This document shows, in pieces, positions 1 through 11,645 of a stretch of 64,000 nucleotides of DNA. The DNA comes from Mesostigma viride (Eukaryota; Streptophyta; Mesostigmatophyceae; Mesostigmatales; Mesostigmataceae). Both the position numbers and the translations under genes were made by a program. The notes below the pieces were generated by a model. The model was not told the origin of the DNA, did no database searches, and worked only from the letters and a program-made list of their open reading frames with translations. How positions within the stretch are numbered: the stretch's first letter is position 1; each line of letters starts with the position of its first letter. The DNA lies in assembly GCA_009746045.1 (NCBI GenBank), contig RPFO01000213.1:2784837-2848836 (forward strand), written 5' to 3'.

Positions 1-180
1 CTAGCCTCACTGCCCGTTCCAAGCGGCATCGAGGTCATTGCTCGTTTGGTTTTGCATGGCCCCTGCGTTTGCTGCTTGCATCTGCCCCCTCGACATGAGC
101 ATGGCTCCCCCCCCTCAAAAGAGCATTGCTCATGGCTAATCAGGCTTCCGCTCTCCTGGCCCCATCCGTCCCCTTGGCAG

Positions 181-3100
181 GCTCTGCTGGACGAGGCCCG
201 AGACACGCTATCGCGCCCCGACGCGCTTGAGCAGTACAAGAAGGCGCTGCGGGAGGCAGCAGGGGAGGGGGTGCCGCTGGAGATCCCACTCTCCTGGCTG
301 CCAGGGGCCCTGATGCTTCTGCAGGAGGTGCGTGGCCGCTGGAGCCTGTTCCGGGGAGCTTTGCAGACAGTGTGCAGTTGCAGGGCGTTGAATAGAATTC
401 AGAATAGAGGTCTGGAAACGTATCAGAGTCCCGTGCCTTTGCGCCAGTGGGTGAAGTTAAGTAGTGCAAAACGTATGAAGTTAAGTAGTGCGAACGTATT
501 ACTTTTGTAGCTTGCGCAAGTTGCAAAAGTAACACGTTTCGCATTACTTAACTGGTGACAGCGTCTGGACACCCCAAGCCTGCCAGCCGATGTGGAGGGC
601 GAAAGTGGGTACTGGAACAAACGTTGGGGTAACCGGCAAAGCAGTGATGACGCTGCTGGCTCTAGCGGGCATGGCCAAAATTAGCAGCAGGCGTTGGTCC
701 ACCACACGGCACAGCATAGTCGGACATCACTGTCTGCATGCTAATCATAGCCACCTTGTTCTGGTCCCTTGCCGTCTCAACTCTGGCGCCGTTGATATGT
801 TTATGAAGACCAAGGCGTATTGCCTAGTTTCCTCATCCTGCCTTCGCCCCCACCCTGTGCCTGACACACTTATGACACCTCCTGGCCCTCGCTCTTCCCG
901 TTCGGATGTGTACGTGCGTGCTCTGTGTGCGGTGACAGATGGAGGAAGCGCCTGAGGTGATCAAGCTGGGCACCAAGTACCTGCAGGAGTTTGCGGGCAA
1001 CGCGACCTTTGATGACATCCTGCTCTCCCTCGCACTTGCCAAGGTGAGCGCGGCTGCGCGTACCAAGCAGGGCAAACTTTTGGCCAGTGCCTGTACCAAC
1101 GAGCGCCCAGTGCTGGTGATGCTCTCGAGCACGAGTGCTGATGAGCGCCAACCGGTCCCTTGCTCTATTGAGCGCCAGTGCTTGTGCTAACCACTGCTGC
1201 TAGCCGTTGCTTGCACTAACGACACTAATGGCGGACTAATGGCGGATAGCTCCGCGCTGCCCACCGGGAAAGCATCCTCGCCCACCCATGTGGTGGTTTG
1301 GTAAGCACATGCCCATGCATGCATACATTATTGATGACTTAACATCTTTGCTCCCCCTCCACACCCTTGCCCCCCGCCCCGCCTCCCCCCCCTGTCCCGT
1401 ACGCCAGTGCACACAAGCGCGGCAGTCCTTTGAGGCCGGCATGGTTCTCGTCGGCTACCGGCTGCTCGAGGAGGCGCTGGAGGCGCTCGTGCAGAGCAGT
1501 CAGCCCTTGCCGCTCGTGGAGGAGGTGAGGCGCCAGCATAAATCAGATGAATGTCTTTGTCATAGCTTGACCTGTTTGTTCTTTTGCCTGGCTACGCCCC
1601 GCATGGCCTCGGACGAGGAGCCACAACGCTTGAGACTTTGGTGATTTCAAGGTCTGAAAATGAATTCTTGAGCCTTGCTCTTTGAACCCTCTTCAGACCC
1701 TCTCCAGGCGCTCTGTTGACCCTCAGCAGACCCTCTTTAGACCCTCTCCAGACCCTCTTTAGACCCTCTCCAGACCCTCTTTAGACCCTCTCCAGACCCT
1801 CTTTAGACGCTCTCCAGACCCTCTTTAGACCCTCTCCAGACCCTCTTTAGACCCTCTCCAGACCCTCTTTAGACCCTCTCCAGACCCTCTTTAGACCCTC
1901 TCCAGACCCTCTTTAGACCCTGTCCAGACCCTCGCTCGACCCTGCCTTTTTTCTCATATCTTTCAATGGTAGATTGCCAGGGCCTGCGGAGTTCAAGTAA
2001 TGGCGGTCATCCAGGGCAGGCTTTGACCTAGGACATCCTCTTACTGTCTATCCTCTTTCTGTCTATCCCCCTACTGTCTATCCCCTTACTGCCTATTTGA
2101 GTTTGGGCTACCTAAGCACCGTTACAGGAGTAAAGTAGCCTGGACGGCTCCCAGTCAGGGCTTGGTGATGACCTAACCTTTTGATATCCAGCCACAGCGT
2201 ACTGCCGCCCCCGCAACGTTATGAGGTGGCCAGCTTGCCACCGAGCCACCATCCCCAAGGCCTGCCTCCGTGGCCAAGCATTTCTCCCACTGCCTTGGAC
2301 TCTCAGCAACCACGGCCATGGGTTACAGCCCATACCCCGTACACTGCTCTGTTTCCCTAAGGACTTGTCCTGCGTAGGCAACGCTATTGATAGAAGAGGC
2401 ACTGGCGCCAAATTGTTTCCCCATGTGCACTTATACCACTTATACCACTTATACCACTTATATCACTTATACCACTTATACCACTTATACCACTTACACC
2501 ACTTGGACCACTTATACCACTTATATATTAATAATGTAAGATATTATTATCATCCTGCGTCATCACCTAGATCATACTTCGAAGTGATCGCGTGCATGAC
2601 CTACATGTCTGTGCCCCATCCCTTCCCATCCTGCTGGAACGCTCTTGCCTTCCCGCTGGCCTAGGTCTCTCGCCCACGGTCCCGGAACGTTGACTATGCT
2701 GTCTTATCATCCTGCCCATGTGTAACCATCAAGTCAGCTGCAGGAGCGACAAGCTCAACAGTGCTTGGTGACCTCACCACATAGGCACTTGCACAAGCTT
2801 ATTCGACATGCCTATTCGGTTGGCCCACAACTTGTGCACGTCGCTCCATCGGCTCTGCTAACCCGCAACTTTGCCCGTGTCGCATTTTCCCTCCGGCCCA
2901 TCCCCCCCTCAACCCCCCCCCCTCTGACGCCTTACTCTCCCAGATCGAGGCATCCCTGGACGACCTGGCCCCCCAGTGCATCCTCGAACAGCTCAGCTTC
3001 CCCGCGTCCGCCTCCAACGCGGCCGCGAGAGAGGAGGCCATCTCAGCCATTGCTGACCTGGTCGACAAGGGCGACAGCATGGAGGCCCCTCAAGATGGCT

Positions 3101-6100
3101 TCCTCGAGGCAGCGCTGCAACGCATGCTTGCATCCGAGGTGGTGGGGCTGGCGGACTGGGCGCGGCTCGTGGAGGAGGACCGCGTGGGCAGCTTTGGGCC
3201 GGGGGAGCTGTACCTGGCGGCGCTCGCGCATCTGGCCGAGGGCATACGGTCCAAGTCCCCACAGCTGGTGGGTGGTGCCCGCGCTTGTCTTTTCCTTTCA
3301 GACTTCATTGGTTGGTTGGTTGGTTGGTTGGTTGGTTGGTTGGTTGGTCACGTAAGATGTACTTTGTTACTCATGAGGCATCCAGTACACCTGATGTACT
3401 AGCAGTTAACTGTATCAAGTCTGGTGTGCTAGTTTTTCACTGTGTCAAGTCATAACGTCGCACTGTTGGGCCCCTTGCGTTGTCTCTCACCTCTCTGTGT
3501 CTTGCCTCTTCTCTACCTGGCCTCGCGTGCTGGCGCACGCAGATCAACGACGCGGACTGCCTGTTTGCGGCGGTGATGACACGCGACCGGCTGGACACGT
3601 GCACCGAGCGCGGCGTGTGCTCCATGGTGCTCGGGCTGGCCGACGACGCGCTGCTGTGGCTGCAGGAGCCCGAGGTGGTGAGCGGTCACTGTAGAATGTG
3701 TGTACGTAGGCACGCATCGTATACATGTGCATGTTTTTCCACGAGTGCTGCCAGCCTCGTGAAGACCGCCTGGACCTCGAGTGTCAGACTGCCCCATGGT
3801 CTGCCCGGACGTGGTCCTCGTATTGGCAGCAGCGCCTGTCCCTTGCCCTCACTCGCACCGTGGCTGATGTGTTATTCTGCCGCATCCGGGCGGACTTCAT
3901 CGCGAGCAATGCGGTCTACATCCTTCCCAGGCCTGGTGGGCCGGCAGGGATGTTGCTGCGTATCGTAATTCTTTGCTGTAGTTAGTTGCACCTTGTGCTG
4001 TCAAGCTTCAGATCCTTGCATGCCCGTTTCAGATTATTATTCTTTTCTTTAGGGTTCTTCTTTTCGGGGTTTAATTTCCTTTTGTTGCATGCCCATCTCA
4101 CCTCCGTAATTTATCATTCTCGATGAATATATATATGCAGGTTGACGACGCGCTGCTGTGGCTGCAGGAGCCCGAGGTGCTGAGCTTTATCATAACTGTT
4201 CTTATACTACTATAAAATATGTCTATTGTACGGGGTAGCCGATCACTGTATCTGTGCTGGCAGGGCATGGGCATGTTGACAACGCGCTGCTGTGGCTGCA
4301 GGAACCCGAGGTCGTGCGCTCTATTCTAAAATGTTGTATGTCAGTGTCTACTGAACAGGGTAGACGGTCATTTCGTTTCGTGCTGGCAGGTTGGTGACAG
4401 CAGCCGTGGTGGCTGCAGGAAACAGAGGTGGTGAGCGGTCACTGTAGAGTGAGCGGTCACTGTAGGGGGTAGCCAGCCATTGCAACTTTGATGCCATGCT
4501 TCCGGAAGATATCTGTGCTGGATGGGCTTAGGCATATTGATGATGCGGTCCCGTGGTGGCACCAACAACCCCTGTGGTGGCACAGGAGACCTTCTCCACC
4601 CAACCCCCTTCCGCACGCATTCTGATCCTCCGATCTCTCCCAATACGTATGCCCTGCGCCCGGCTTTTGTACGTCATGTCCTGTGGTCCCGAAATCGAGT
4701 TCCCTCAGCCTCTGCCCTCGTGCTCCATCCTCCCCCATCCAACCCCCCCGGAAGAATCAAACCCTACAAGGCATCAGAATGACCGCAGAGTTGATTATCA
4801 CCCGCACAGGGTCGCTCTGGCTCATCCGTATACCTGCTACCCATCCTCCCCCTTGCACCGTGCGCCGTCACGTCCCATTCCTCCTTCACCACTCAGGCCC
4901 CCCTATCAAGCATTCTTGGCCAAAATTTTCCCCTTCTGAAATGTAACCAATGTTTTATTGGTGTTTATATCCTCCCCCATTCCCTTCCCCCCAGGACACG
5001 CAAGGGGAGCCCGGTGGCCGTGGGGACGTCGGTGGTGCCGCAGTGACGGCCGCCGATAAAGCCCTGACGGAGATGCTCGACTCCTTCTCCTCCGGTGGCG
5101 CCTCCTCCCCCTCCCTGTCCAAGATGGGCCCGCGTGCGCGCGTCATGGCCGCACTGCGTGCCGCGAGCACCGAGCGGCGGGATGGTCTCCTGGCGGCGCT
5201 GATGATGTTTGCGGAGCAGTGGATTGAGGCGGTCGCGTTTGCGGCGTTCCGCGACACGGCGCGTGTGCGGGTGTCCCTGGTGGGTGGCCGTGTTTCTCGC
5301 TTTGGGCCTTGGGGATGTATGCTTTGCGCATTTCTTGTTCGCCGATGCGGGAGATACCCTGGCTGCGCGCATACATCGAAGCACTTCATAGTATTAAATT
5401 GTATATTGCTGGCATAGTTCATAGTAGTACAATGTGTATAGCAAAGCGCAAATCATGTGTATTGCTCGCATGCACGGCAGGAAGGGACCCGGGTCTGGCT
5501 CTGCACCGCGATAGCCGCTCTTATCGCGCCAAGTGTCTGTTTGTGTGTGCACGGTATCTGCTCACAGCACCGACCCAACCGACCACCATGCACTGCCCGT
5601 GCACGCGACTTACCCTACCTTGGCAGTCCACGTAATTTCTAGAAAAGAAATGCTTGCCAGTCTTTCTCTTGGTTTGTTGTCTTCTTGATTGGTTTGCGAA
5701 CTTGCCTGAGCTGTGGTCTTTTATTTGGCATCTTTGTCATCGCAGCCGTTCCATGCCCACATGCCATTACTACTGTACACGGTTGCATCTTGTAAGGTCG
5801 CGGACGTAACGTGTGGACCTCAAGTACCTGTCATCTGTCACCTGCTTACGGACCTCGAGTATCTGTCATCTGTCACCTGCTCGGCACGTAGAGATGACCG
5901 TGCGTATTGCTGTGGAACACGTATGACTACTACCCAGGAATGCTAGTTGTGTCATTGGACTGACGATCGCCTGTGGGTGTGGAACAATGGAACATCTGTA
6001 AACACACCGCACAGGTGGACTTTCTGTCCGACCCGCGCGTGGCCGATTTCAGTGCCAGGCTGGCGGGGGAGGGCGACGTCCCTGGCTCCAAGGAAGGGCC

Positions 6101-8553
6101 CCTGGGCCGCCTCAAGGGCGTCGTGGGCGGCGCACTCGGGGCGATCGGGAGCGTGGCCCTCCCCAAGAGCCCCCCGAACAAGAATGCGCCCGCAAGCGCC
6201 AAGCGGTCCCCGCAGCTGCCAGTTGGAGGCAACGGGGGCGCACCAGGCGAGGGCGGGCGCGGCGCATCCGCGTCCTCGTCCCTCCCTCCCCGCGTGGGCC
6301 AGCAGAGGGGGTATGGCGGCTCGGGGGTGGGGGTGGTCGTGGACGGCGAGTCGTGGGCATCCCTCGACGACAAAGTCCGCATGATGAGGGAAGAGCTCAA
6401 GCTGGGGGCCGACGCGGACCGCGATGCGGGGGAGGAGATGAACGGCCTCAGGGGGTCTGGCAGGGCATCTGGCAGGGGCACGGCGGCCGTCACCGATGCA
6501 CCGAGCGGGCCTGCGTGGGGAAGGGCGGGTGCCGCGGAAACAGGTCGGGGTGGGTTGGACACGGGGGCGGCCGGGTTGGGGGGCAAACGGGCGGCGGCGG
6601 GTGGCAAGCCTGCGGCCGGCAGCAGTAGCAGCAAGGTCACTCCACCCATCGTCGGGGGCGCGTGGGGGATGGGCGCCGGCGCGGGCACCAGCAGCAGCAA
6701 AACCGGTGCTTCACCCTCAAGGGACGCCGCTTCTGGGGGAGGCTATGGGACCGTGACAGGCTCTTCGTATTTAGGCACCTCCCGGGCTGGGGGGGCTGGC
6801 GCCGAGCAGCCGATCTCACCCGTAGGGTCCCTGCGGTCCCTGGGCTCGCAACGGGAGGGCCCGCCCACGCTCGAGGTTCCCTCGTTTAAGTTCCCGGCGC
6901 CATCGCCTAGCGCGCCCAAGGGAGTGGTGGGCCGTACGGGCCGGGGCGCGCCGCGCAAGGGGCTGACTCGGCCCGAGGACGCAGGCCAAGGGCTGGACAT
7001 GGCCAACGTGCTCCGTTGGCCGCTGTGGGCGCGCCAGCTGGCGGCGTTAGTGGCCGTGCTGGGCGCGGGGGCGGCGGGCCTGTATGCCCTGGGTGGAACC
7101 GCCAAGACTGGACCCCCTCGTGTGAAACCCTCTACAACGGGAGTGACATCCGCGACGCTCTCGCGCCCCTCTTCCGCAGCGGGGGGGAGCGTGGTGGCTC
7201 CCACCCCCGCCACCAAGCCGGCGGCCGTCACTGGGGGGGAGGATGCGGCCCGGGGGGCTGCGGCGGGGGGCGGGGCGGCGGCGGTTGCTCCCACGCCTAC
7301 GGTGGCTCCTCTGGGGTCGACACGACTCACACGGGCGCAAGCAGAAAACGTGGTCCGTGAGTGGCAGAAGGTGAAGGCGGCGGCGCTCGGGTCGCAGCAC
7401 GCGATGGGGGTGCTGGAGGACGCGCTGACCGGGCCGATGCTGGCGCAGGTAACGAGCGGGCACACACAGAGGGGAGGCAGACAGGGGGCATCGCTAGCTT
7501 GACCGCAGTGGAGGATCCATGGGGCCGATGCTGGCGCAGGTAACCAGCATAAGCACACGGAAGGAGGGCCTTTGAACTTTGTGCGTTGCTCATGGGGGCC
7601 CATATGCTGGCGCAGGTCACCTAGAAGTGCATAGACAGGCAAAGGTTCTGTTGCCATTTTTCGTCTTGCTTGCCTTCTGTGTGTGGTGTCTGCCTTATTA
7701 CCTTGTACTTCCGCAGTGGGCGGACGAGTGGAGTATGTTCAATCTCCGACGGCTCATTTTGCACACCTTGGGTGTGACGTATGCTGACTTGTGCCTGTAT
7801 TCTACCGCGGTTCAGTGGGTGGACTGGTCACAGGTGTGTGGAGGCGACCAAGCGTATGTATTCACTCTTTGATCATTCACCTTGCTGCACCGGGTGTGTC
7901 TGGCGCCTCTGGGTGCAGTGGGTGGACAAGTGCGTGGAGGCAACCAAGCAAGGGTGGTTCTGGAGCTACCAGCTCAAGTCGCTGAGCGTGGATGCGGTGG
8001 AGCATGCGCCGGCCACCAACGACCGCGCGACCATCTTTGCATCGATCGTGGAGGCAGCACAGCTTGCCGAGAAGAAGAACCCGGGCGTTGTCAAGGACAA
8101 GTACAGCAGGTGAGTGGGCCAGGGCAAGGGTAGCAGGTGGGTGGCCAAGGGCAAGCTGGTGCACTAATGTTGCCGACTTGCACAGAGAGTAGACAACAGG
8201 TTTTGGTTGTTATTGGCTTTAGTTGATTGCAGAAGCCTTGGCACCACGGTGCATTTTGTGAGTACTTTGAGTGAGCCATTGGCGGGGGGCCATGGGATTA
8301 GTCTCTCTCTGTTCAAGTGAGATCTCTGTCCAATACATCGTGTGGGATGTGCGTGAACTAGTATCCTATGCTGTGCATTTGCTTGGCTCCTGCGCTCCTT
8401 GGCTTTTGGCCTGACAGTCTCCGGCGCCTGTGCCACCTCTCGTGTGCATCTTTGCCCCCGTGGCCACGCAGTTCCTACAAGGTGCGCTACGATGTGGAGC
8501 GCAACGCCGCTGGCAAGTGGATGATCTCAAAGGGGACCGTCCTGTCGGATTGA
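181..8553 (+). CDS. ARC6: ARC6-like plastid division protein, 3' nine exons (5' end missing)
   Basis: ARC6 spans the inner chloroplast envelope, binds FtsZ on the stromal side and PDV2 in the intermembrane space, and positions the plastid division ring. Exons read here are 181-327, 939-1043, 1408-1524, 2944-3267, 3543-3677, 4995-5279, 6015-7448, 7919-8109 and 8472-8553. All introns are GT-AG, and junctions are phase 0 except the last (phase 2). Together they give 939 codons and a TGA. Landmarks: LLDEARDTLS and WLPGALMLLQE in the first exon, GLLAALMMFAEQWIEAV then FRDTARV in the sixth, one membrane helix at about 7030-7095, then the C-terminal IMS domain starting LTRAQAENVVREWQK at 7324 and ending near GKWMISKGTVLSD. 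The J-like domain and transit peptide should lie upstream of the window. The seventh exon carries a Gly/Ala/Ser/Pro-rich stretch of roughly 300 residues before the helix, much longer than in land plants. Assignment and boundaries are inferred from homology and frame continuity. Confidence 0.88.
479..553. repeat. Imperfect 75-bp palindrome in ARC6 intron
   Basis: Two arms of about 37 bp face each other around the centre CTTGCGCAAG (511-520), with a few mismatches. The arms end in AGTTAAGTA and TACTTAACT. A partial third copy of the outer arm (AAGTTAAGTAGTGCAAAACG) precedes it. It looks like a small foldback or MITE remnant; no target duplication was recognised. Confidence 0.6.
1684..1935 (+). 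repeat. Minisatellite, 22-bp unit, ARC6 intron 3
   Basis: A tandem array reads AGACCCTCTTTAGACCCTCT with CC linking the units. It is really an alternation of two related 10-12-bp words, CTTTAGACCCT and CTCCAGACCCT. The units are nearly perfect in the middle and degrade at both edges (GCGCTCTGTTGACCCTCAG at the left). It lies entirely within the intron between exons 1408-1524 and 2944-3267. No coding role is suggested. Confidence 0.85.
2428..2527 (+). repeat. Decanucleotide repeat TTATACCACT
   Basis: About ten copies of TTATACCACT with single-base variants (TTATATCACT, TTACACCACT, TTGGACCACT). It is an intronic simple repeat within the third visible ARC6 intron. Confidence 0.85.
3310..3350 (+). 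repeat. GGTT tetranucleotide microsatellite
   Basis: About ten copies of TTGG/GGTT follow the ARC6 exon ending at 3267, some 40 bp inside the intron. Confidence 0.85.
3812..3992 (+). repeat. Dispersed repeat fragment shared with the 45-48 kb satellite islands
   Basis: This intronic stretch has a coding-like frame beginning YWQQRLSLALTRTVADVLF. It recurs in inverted orientation at about 44970-45150 and 48200-48365 inside the satellite field. The similarity runs on into the non-coding tail with GTTAGTTG and ACCTTGTGC. It looks like the 3' end of a mobile element whose ORF ended here. The family is not recognised. Confidence 0.6.
4141..4570 (+). repeat. Three to four diverged tandem copies of an ARC6 exon end
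   Basis: The end of exon 3543-3677 (DDALLWLQEPEV plus its GTGAGC donor) recurs at 4141-4180, 4273-4312 and 4390-4433, with a very degraded fourth trace at about 4530-4570. The period is about 115-130 bp. The 4141 copy is preceded by an acceptor-like ATATGCAG and keeps DDALLWLQEPEV. The 4390 copy keeps the donor GAGGTGGTGAGCGGTCACTG but has a stop. They could be decaying duplicated mini-exons or pseudo-splice sites. Confidence 0.75.
7434..7625 (+). repeat. Triplicated exon end plus splice donor, ARC6 intron 7
   Basis: GATGCTGGCGCAG followed by GTAACG is the true end of exon 6015-7448. Near-identical copies follow at about 7520-7545 (CAG then GTAACC) and 7598-7622 (CAG then GTCACC), at spacings of roughly 86 and 78 bp. 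The sequence between copies is also related (GGGCACACACAG, AAGCACACGGAAGG). Confidence 0.75.
7705..7965 (+). repeat. Triplicated splice acceptor plus exon start, ARC6 intron 7
   Basis: The start of exon 7919-8109 (CAG then TGGGTGGACAAGTGCGTGG) is echoed upstream at about 7711-7740 (CAGTGGGCGGACGAGTGGAG) and 7808-7860 (CAGTGGGTGGACTGG, then GTGTGTGGAGGCGACCAAGC). The spacing is about 100 bp. With the triplicated donor, both ends of this 470-bp intron are duplicated. Confidence 0.7.
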
Positions 8554-9290
8554 TAGGGGAATGAGCGTCTTGTCTGATTTACTAGTTAGCTACATTCGGC
8601 TTTGTCCAATCAAGAGGGGTGAAGGGGGACGGTGCTGTCATGGGGCAGGGTCTGACCGTCCCATTAGGCCAGGACGAGGAGCGACATGGCTCTCCATACC
8701 CGAAACATGGGTGTCTTGTTGCTAAGCAAGTTGAAGATCACACAGTCGTCCAGCAGAGCAGGTCATGTTGCGCATGTACGTTACGCCATCTCGTCGACTG
8801 AGGGATGTGCGGGGGCGGTTTGCTAGGCCAATCATCGGCCTTGACTACCGTCTGATGTGAATGAAATAGCTAGTTGGTGGCCTGCTACACCCGTTTGAGC
8901 TCGCTCCTGAAGGCCGGTGGCATGTCAACGGTAAGCAACGTGCTACAGAATGCTTGGGTGACCCTAGGGTTAGTGATTGTCCGGTATTCATCCCAGTGGC
9001 AGCTAGCGAGAGAGTTCTGTCTCAGTGTTGACTTTGTATCCCAACTGTATTTAAATTAAAGGCAGCTCCTTGGTGTATTTACGACAGGTCTTTGTCCGTT
9101 GACAAAACTAAATGGGACCCGGTACCAATGTTTACGAAGGAGCCTTAGAGCCCGTAGATGAGCTTGCATGCATACCCGAGTCTAGGTCTCATGCATCGCT
9201 AGCTCTGAACGCTAGCCGGCTACATGCTTTTAACCTAAACATTTTCACCTCAAGGAGGAAGGGGCGCTTTGCTGAGTAGAGTAGCTCGGA
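8554..9290. other. Spacer downstream of ARC6
   Basis: This holds the presumed ARC6 3' untranslated region and intergenic DNA. No convincing ORF, repeat or RNA gene is visible. A polyadenylation signal cannot be assigned with confidence. Confidence 0.5.
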
Positions 9291-9293
9291 TTT

Positions 9294-9600
9294 TGGTAGA
9301 CTAGAGTAGAGTAGAGTAGAGTAGAGTAGAGTAGAGTAGAGTAGAGTAGAGTAGAGTAGAGTAGAGTAGAGTAGAGTAGAGTAGAGTAGAGTAGAGTAGA
9401 GTAGAGTAGAGTAGAGTAGAGTAGAGTAGAGTAGAGTAGAGTAGAGTAGAGTAGAGTAGAGTAGAGTAGAGTAGAGTAGAGTAGAGTAGAGTAGAGTAGA
9501 GTAGAGTAGAGTAGAGTAGAGTAGAGTAGAGTAGAGTAGAGTAGAGTAGAGTAGAGTAGAGCAGAGTAGAGTAGAGTATCTAGAGTAGAGTAGAGTAGAC
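9294..9600 (+). repeat. Pentanucleotide satellite (GTAGA)n
   Basis: About 60 nearly perfect copies of GTAGA. Variants occur mainly at the right end (GCAGA, GTATCTAGA), just before it changes to the next array. Confidence 0.95.
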
Positions 9601-9925
9601 TAGACTAGACTAGACTAGACTAGACTAGACTAGACTAGACTAGACTAGACTAGACTAGACTAGACTAGACTAGACTAGACTAGACTAGACTAGACTAGAC
9701 TAGACTAGACTAGACTAGACTAGACTAGACTAGACTAGACTAGACTAGACTAGACTAGACTAGACTAGACTAGACTAGACTAGACTAGACTAGACTAGAC
9801 TAGACTAGACTAGACTAGACTAGACTAGACTAGACTAGACTAGACTAGACTAGACTAGACTAGACTAGACTAGACTAGACTAGACTAGACTAGACTAGAC
9901 TAGACTAGACTAGACTAGACTAGAG
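9596..9925 (+). repeat. Pentanucleotide satellite (CTAGA)n
   Basis: About 65 essentially perfect copies of CTAGA abut the GTAGA array and keep its register. The two arrays differ by a single base per unit. The last units revert to GTAGAG. Confidence 0.95.
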
Positions 9926-10059
9926 TAGAGGTAGCTTATAGCTAGTTTTTTTTTTCGCGGCCGGCTGCTCACCCCCACCCACCAGCAATGGAATACGTGC
10001 TGCATGATCTCCCAACGGAGTCATGTTATAATTTGATTTAATTTTTTAATAGTTTCACC

Positions 10060-10410
10060 TCTGATAAGTGAGTAAGTACAAGTACTTGCGTGTCATGCGC
10101 ATGGGCATGCCATGGAGTACTATGGTAATCTCATTAGAGAAATAATTACACGAAAGTCAGTTCAAATATCTTCTGCATCATGTCCCAACCATATAGAGCA
10201 TAGTTGTCTCACTTCATATTGCACCGGCCACTAGAAAGTCCCGCGGCAAGTAAGTAAGTAAGTAAGTACTTGCGTGTCATGCGCAAAGGCATGCCACGGA
10301 GTACTATGCTAATCTCATTAGAAAAATAATTACACAAAAGTTTCACACAAACAAATATCGTCTGCATCATCCCCCAACCGTTAAGCACTATAGATGGGGA
10401 TGTAATCCTC
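10060..10410. repeat. Two direct copies of a dispersed repeat next to LINE 3' end
   Basis: A segment of about 130 bp occurs twice about 180 bp apart (10070-10200 and 10254-10395). It runs from AAGTACTTGCGTGTCATGCG through CATGCCA(T/C)GGAGTACTAT and TCTCATTAGA to CCCAACC. Parts recur at 16926-17070 (as a palindrome) and 30620-30665. The ORF in the second copy is too short to interpret. Confidence 0.7.
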
Positions 10411-10424
10411 ATCCAAGCTGTCCT

Positions 10425-11645
10425 CTACTGTATAATGGCAGACGAGGCGGTAGTGTAGCGGCTATCCTCAGGACCAATAACCTCCACCTGCGGACTTCTA
10501 CCCTGGCTAGCAACGGGCCTTGGGGCCCGTGGGGAGAAAACAGGAGCATACCCCTCAGGAAGGTGCTTATCGCAGATGGCAGCCCATTTCTCCTTGTCAA
10601 TCATGCGGGCGCGGAGTACGGATAGTCCCAGAAGCCCTGCATCTTCAAGCAGTTGTGTCACATGTAGGTCTGGGTCGCGCCGCGCCGGTGCCCGGCGCGC
10701 GCAAGTTTGCCAGTGGGTTGCGATGGGACAAGGGGACCCTGCCATAAGCGGGAGGAGGTGTCTACCTGGTTGGCCCGTCTTAAGCCCCCCGGCAGGGCCC
10801 ACATCGGTATTCACCTGGTCTGAGCGGGCAAGATGGCCGGCAAAGAGGAGGCGGCGGTGTCGGATGGTATGGGTGACAAGAGGGAGCTCGCAGTAGAGCT
10901 CGGCCCGGGTGCGGCGTTCTTGGTAACGGACACCGAGGATATGACGGAGCATTCGAGTGACGGTACCGTCAAGCTGCGCTGGCTCAGCGCCTGGTCCAGG
11001 GTCCACGCCTCGCAGCCATAAAGGAGGATGCTGAGGACAAGGGCCTTGAACAGAATGCGCTTGCGTCGCTCACTCAGGTATAGCGACAGGTCCAGAACCT
11101 GTCGAGGCGGCGGAGGGCCGGCCAGGCCCGGCCAATGCGGGTGTTGATGTCGTCGGCCGTGGAGGGAAGCCAGCTGCCAAGGAGCTTGAAGCGAGTCGCC
11201 GGGGGGACGGGGCTGCCGTCCAGCAAGAGGAGGGTGGGTGGGGCTATCCCAGCAGGGAAGCCGATGGCCATGACCTCCGTTTTCTTGCTGATCATAAGCC
11301 CCACCGCCCGCGCTTCCAGTGATAAGCTGTCTAGCCAGAGTTGGGCTGACTCCGGGGTTTCCACGAGTGTCGTGTCATCAGCGTAGATCAGATCGCTCAG
11401 GCGGTAGGGTGGGTCAACCCCGCCGTAGCTGGCGTACTCCGTGACCTCGATCCCCGGCGGGCGCCCCTCCACCCGGGCGAAGCGGGCTTGTACACGCCGC
11501 ATAATGTAGTCCACCATAATGATGAATAAATATGGGGAGAGCACACAGCCCTGCCACACCCCGGTGTGCAGGGGGAATGCCGGAGTGACGCCGTCGGCGG
11601 TACGGACCTGGGCTTGGGACCCTTCACAGAAGTCCCGGCAAGTTA
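10425..11645 (-). pseudogene. Non-LTR retrotransposon reverse transcriptase, copy 1 (5'-truncated, frameshifted)
   Basis: Read on the minus strand, the RT core begins near 11640 with VWQGCVLSPYLFIIMVDYI, continues through YRLSDLIYADDTTLVET (the YADD catalytic box) and a thumb-like segment ending RRLDRFW. The C-terminal part runs from HILGVRYQERRTRAELYCEL to EKWAAICDKHLPEG and stops near 10425. At least two frame changes lie between 11100 and 10950, so it is not functional. The 5' part of the RT and any endonuclease are missing. Motifs place it among LINE-type elements; the clade is not assigned. Copies 2 and 3 nearby belong to the same or a related family. Confidence 0.85.

Noticed and set aside
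3678..4994. An additional regular ARC6 exon within the duplicated region
   Set aside because: The exons at 3543-3677 and 4995-5279 join in phase and match consecutive ARC6 sequence; the copies between would insert repeated WLQEPEV blocks, so I list them only as candidate duplicated mini-exons.
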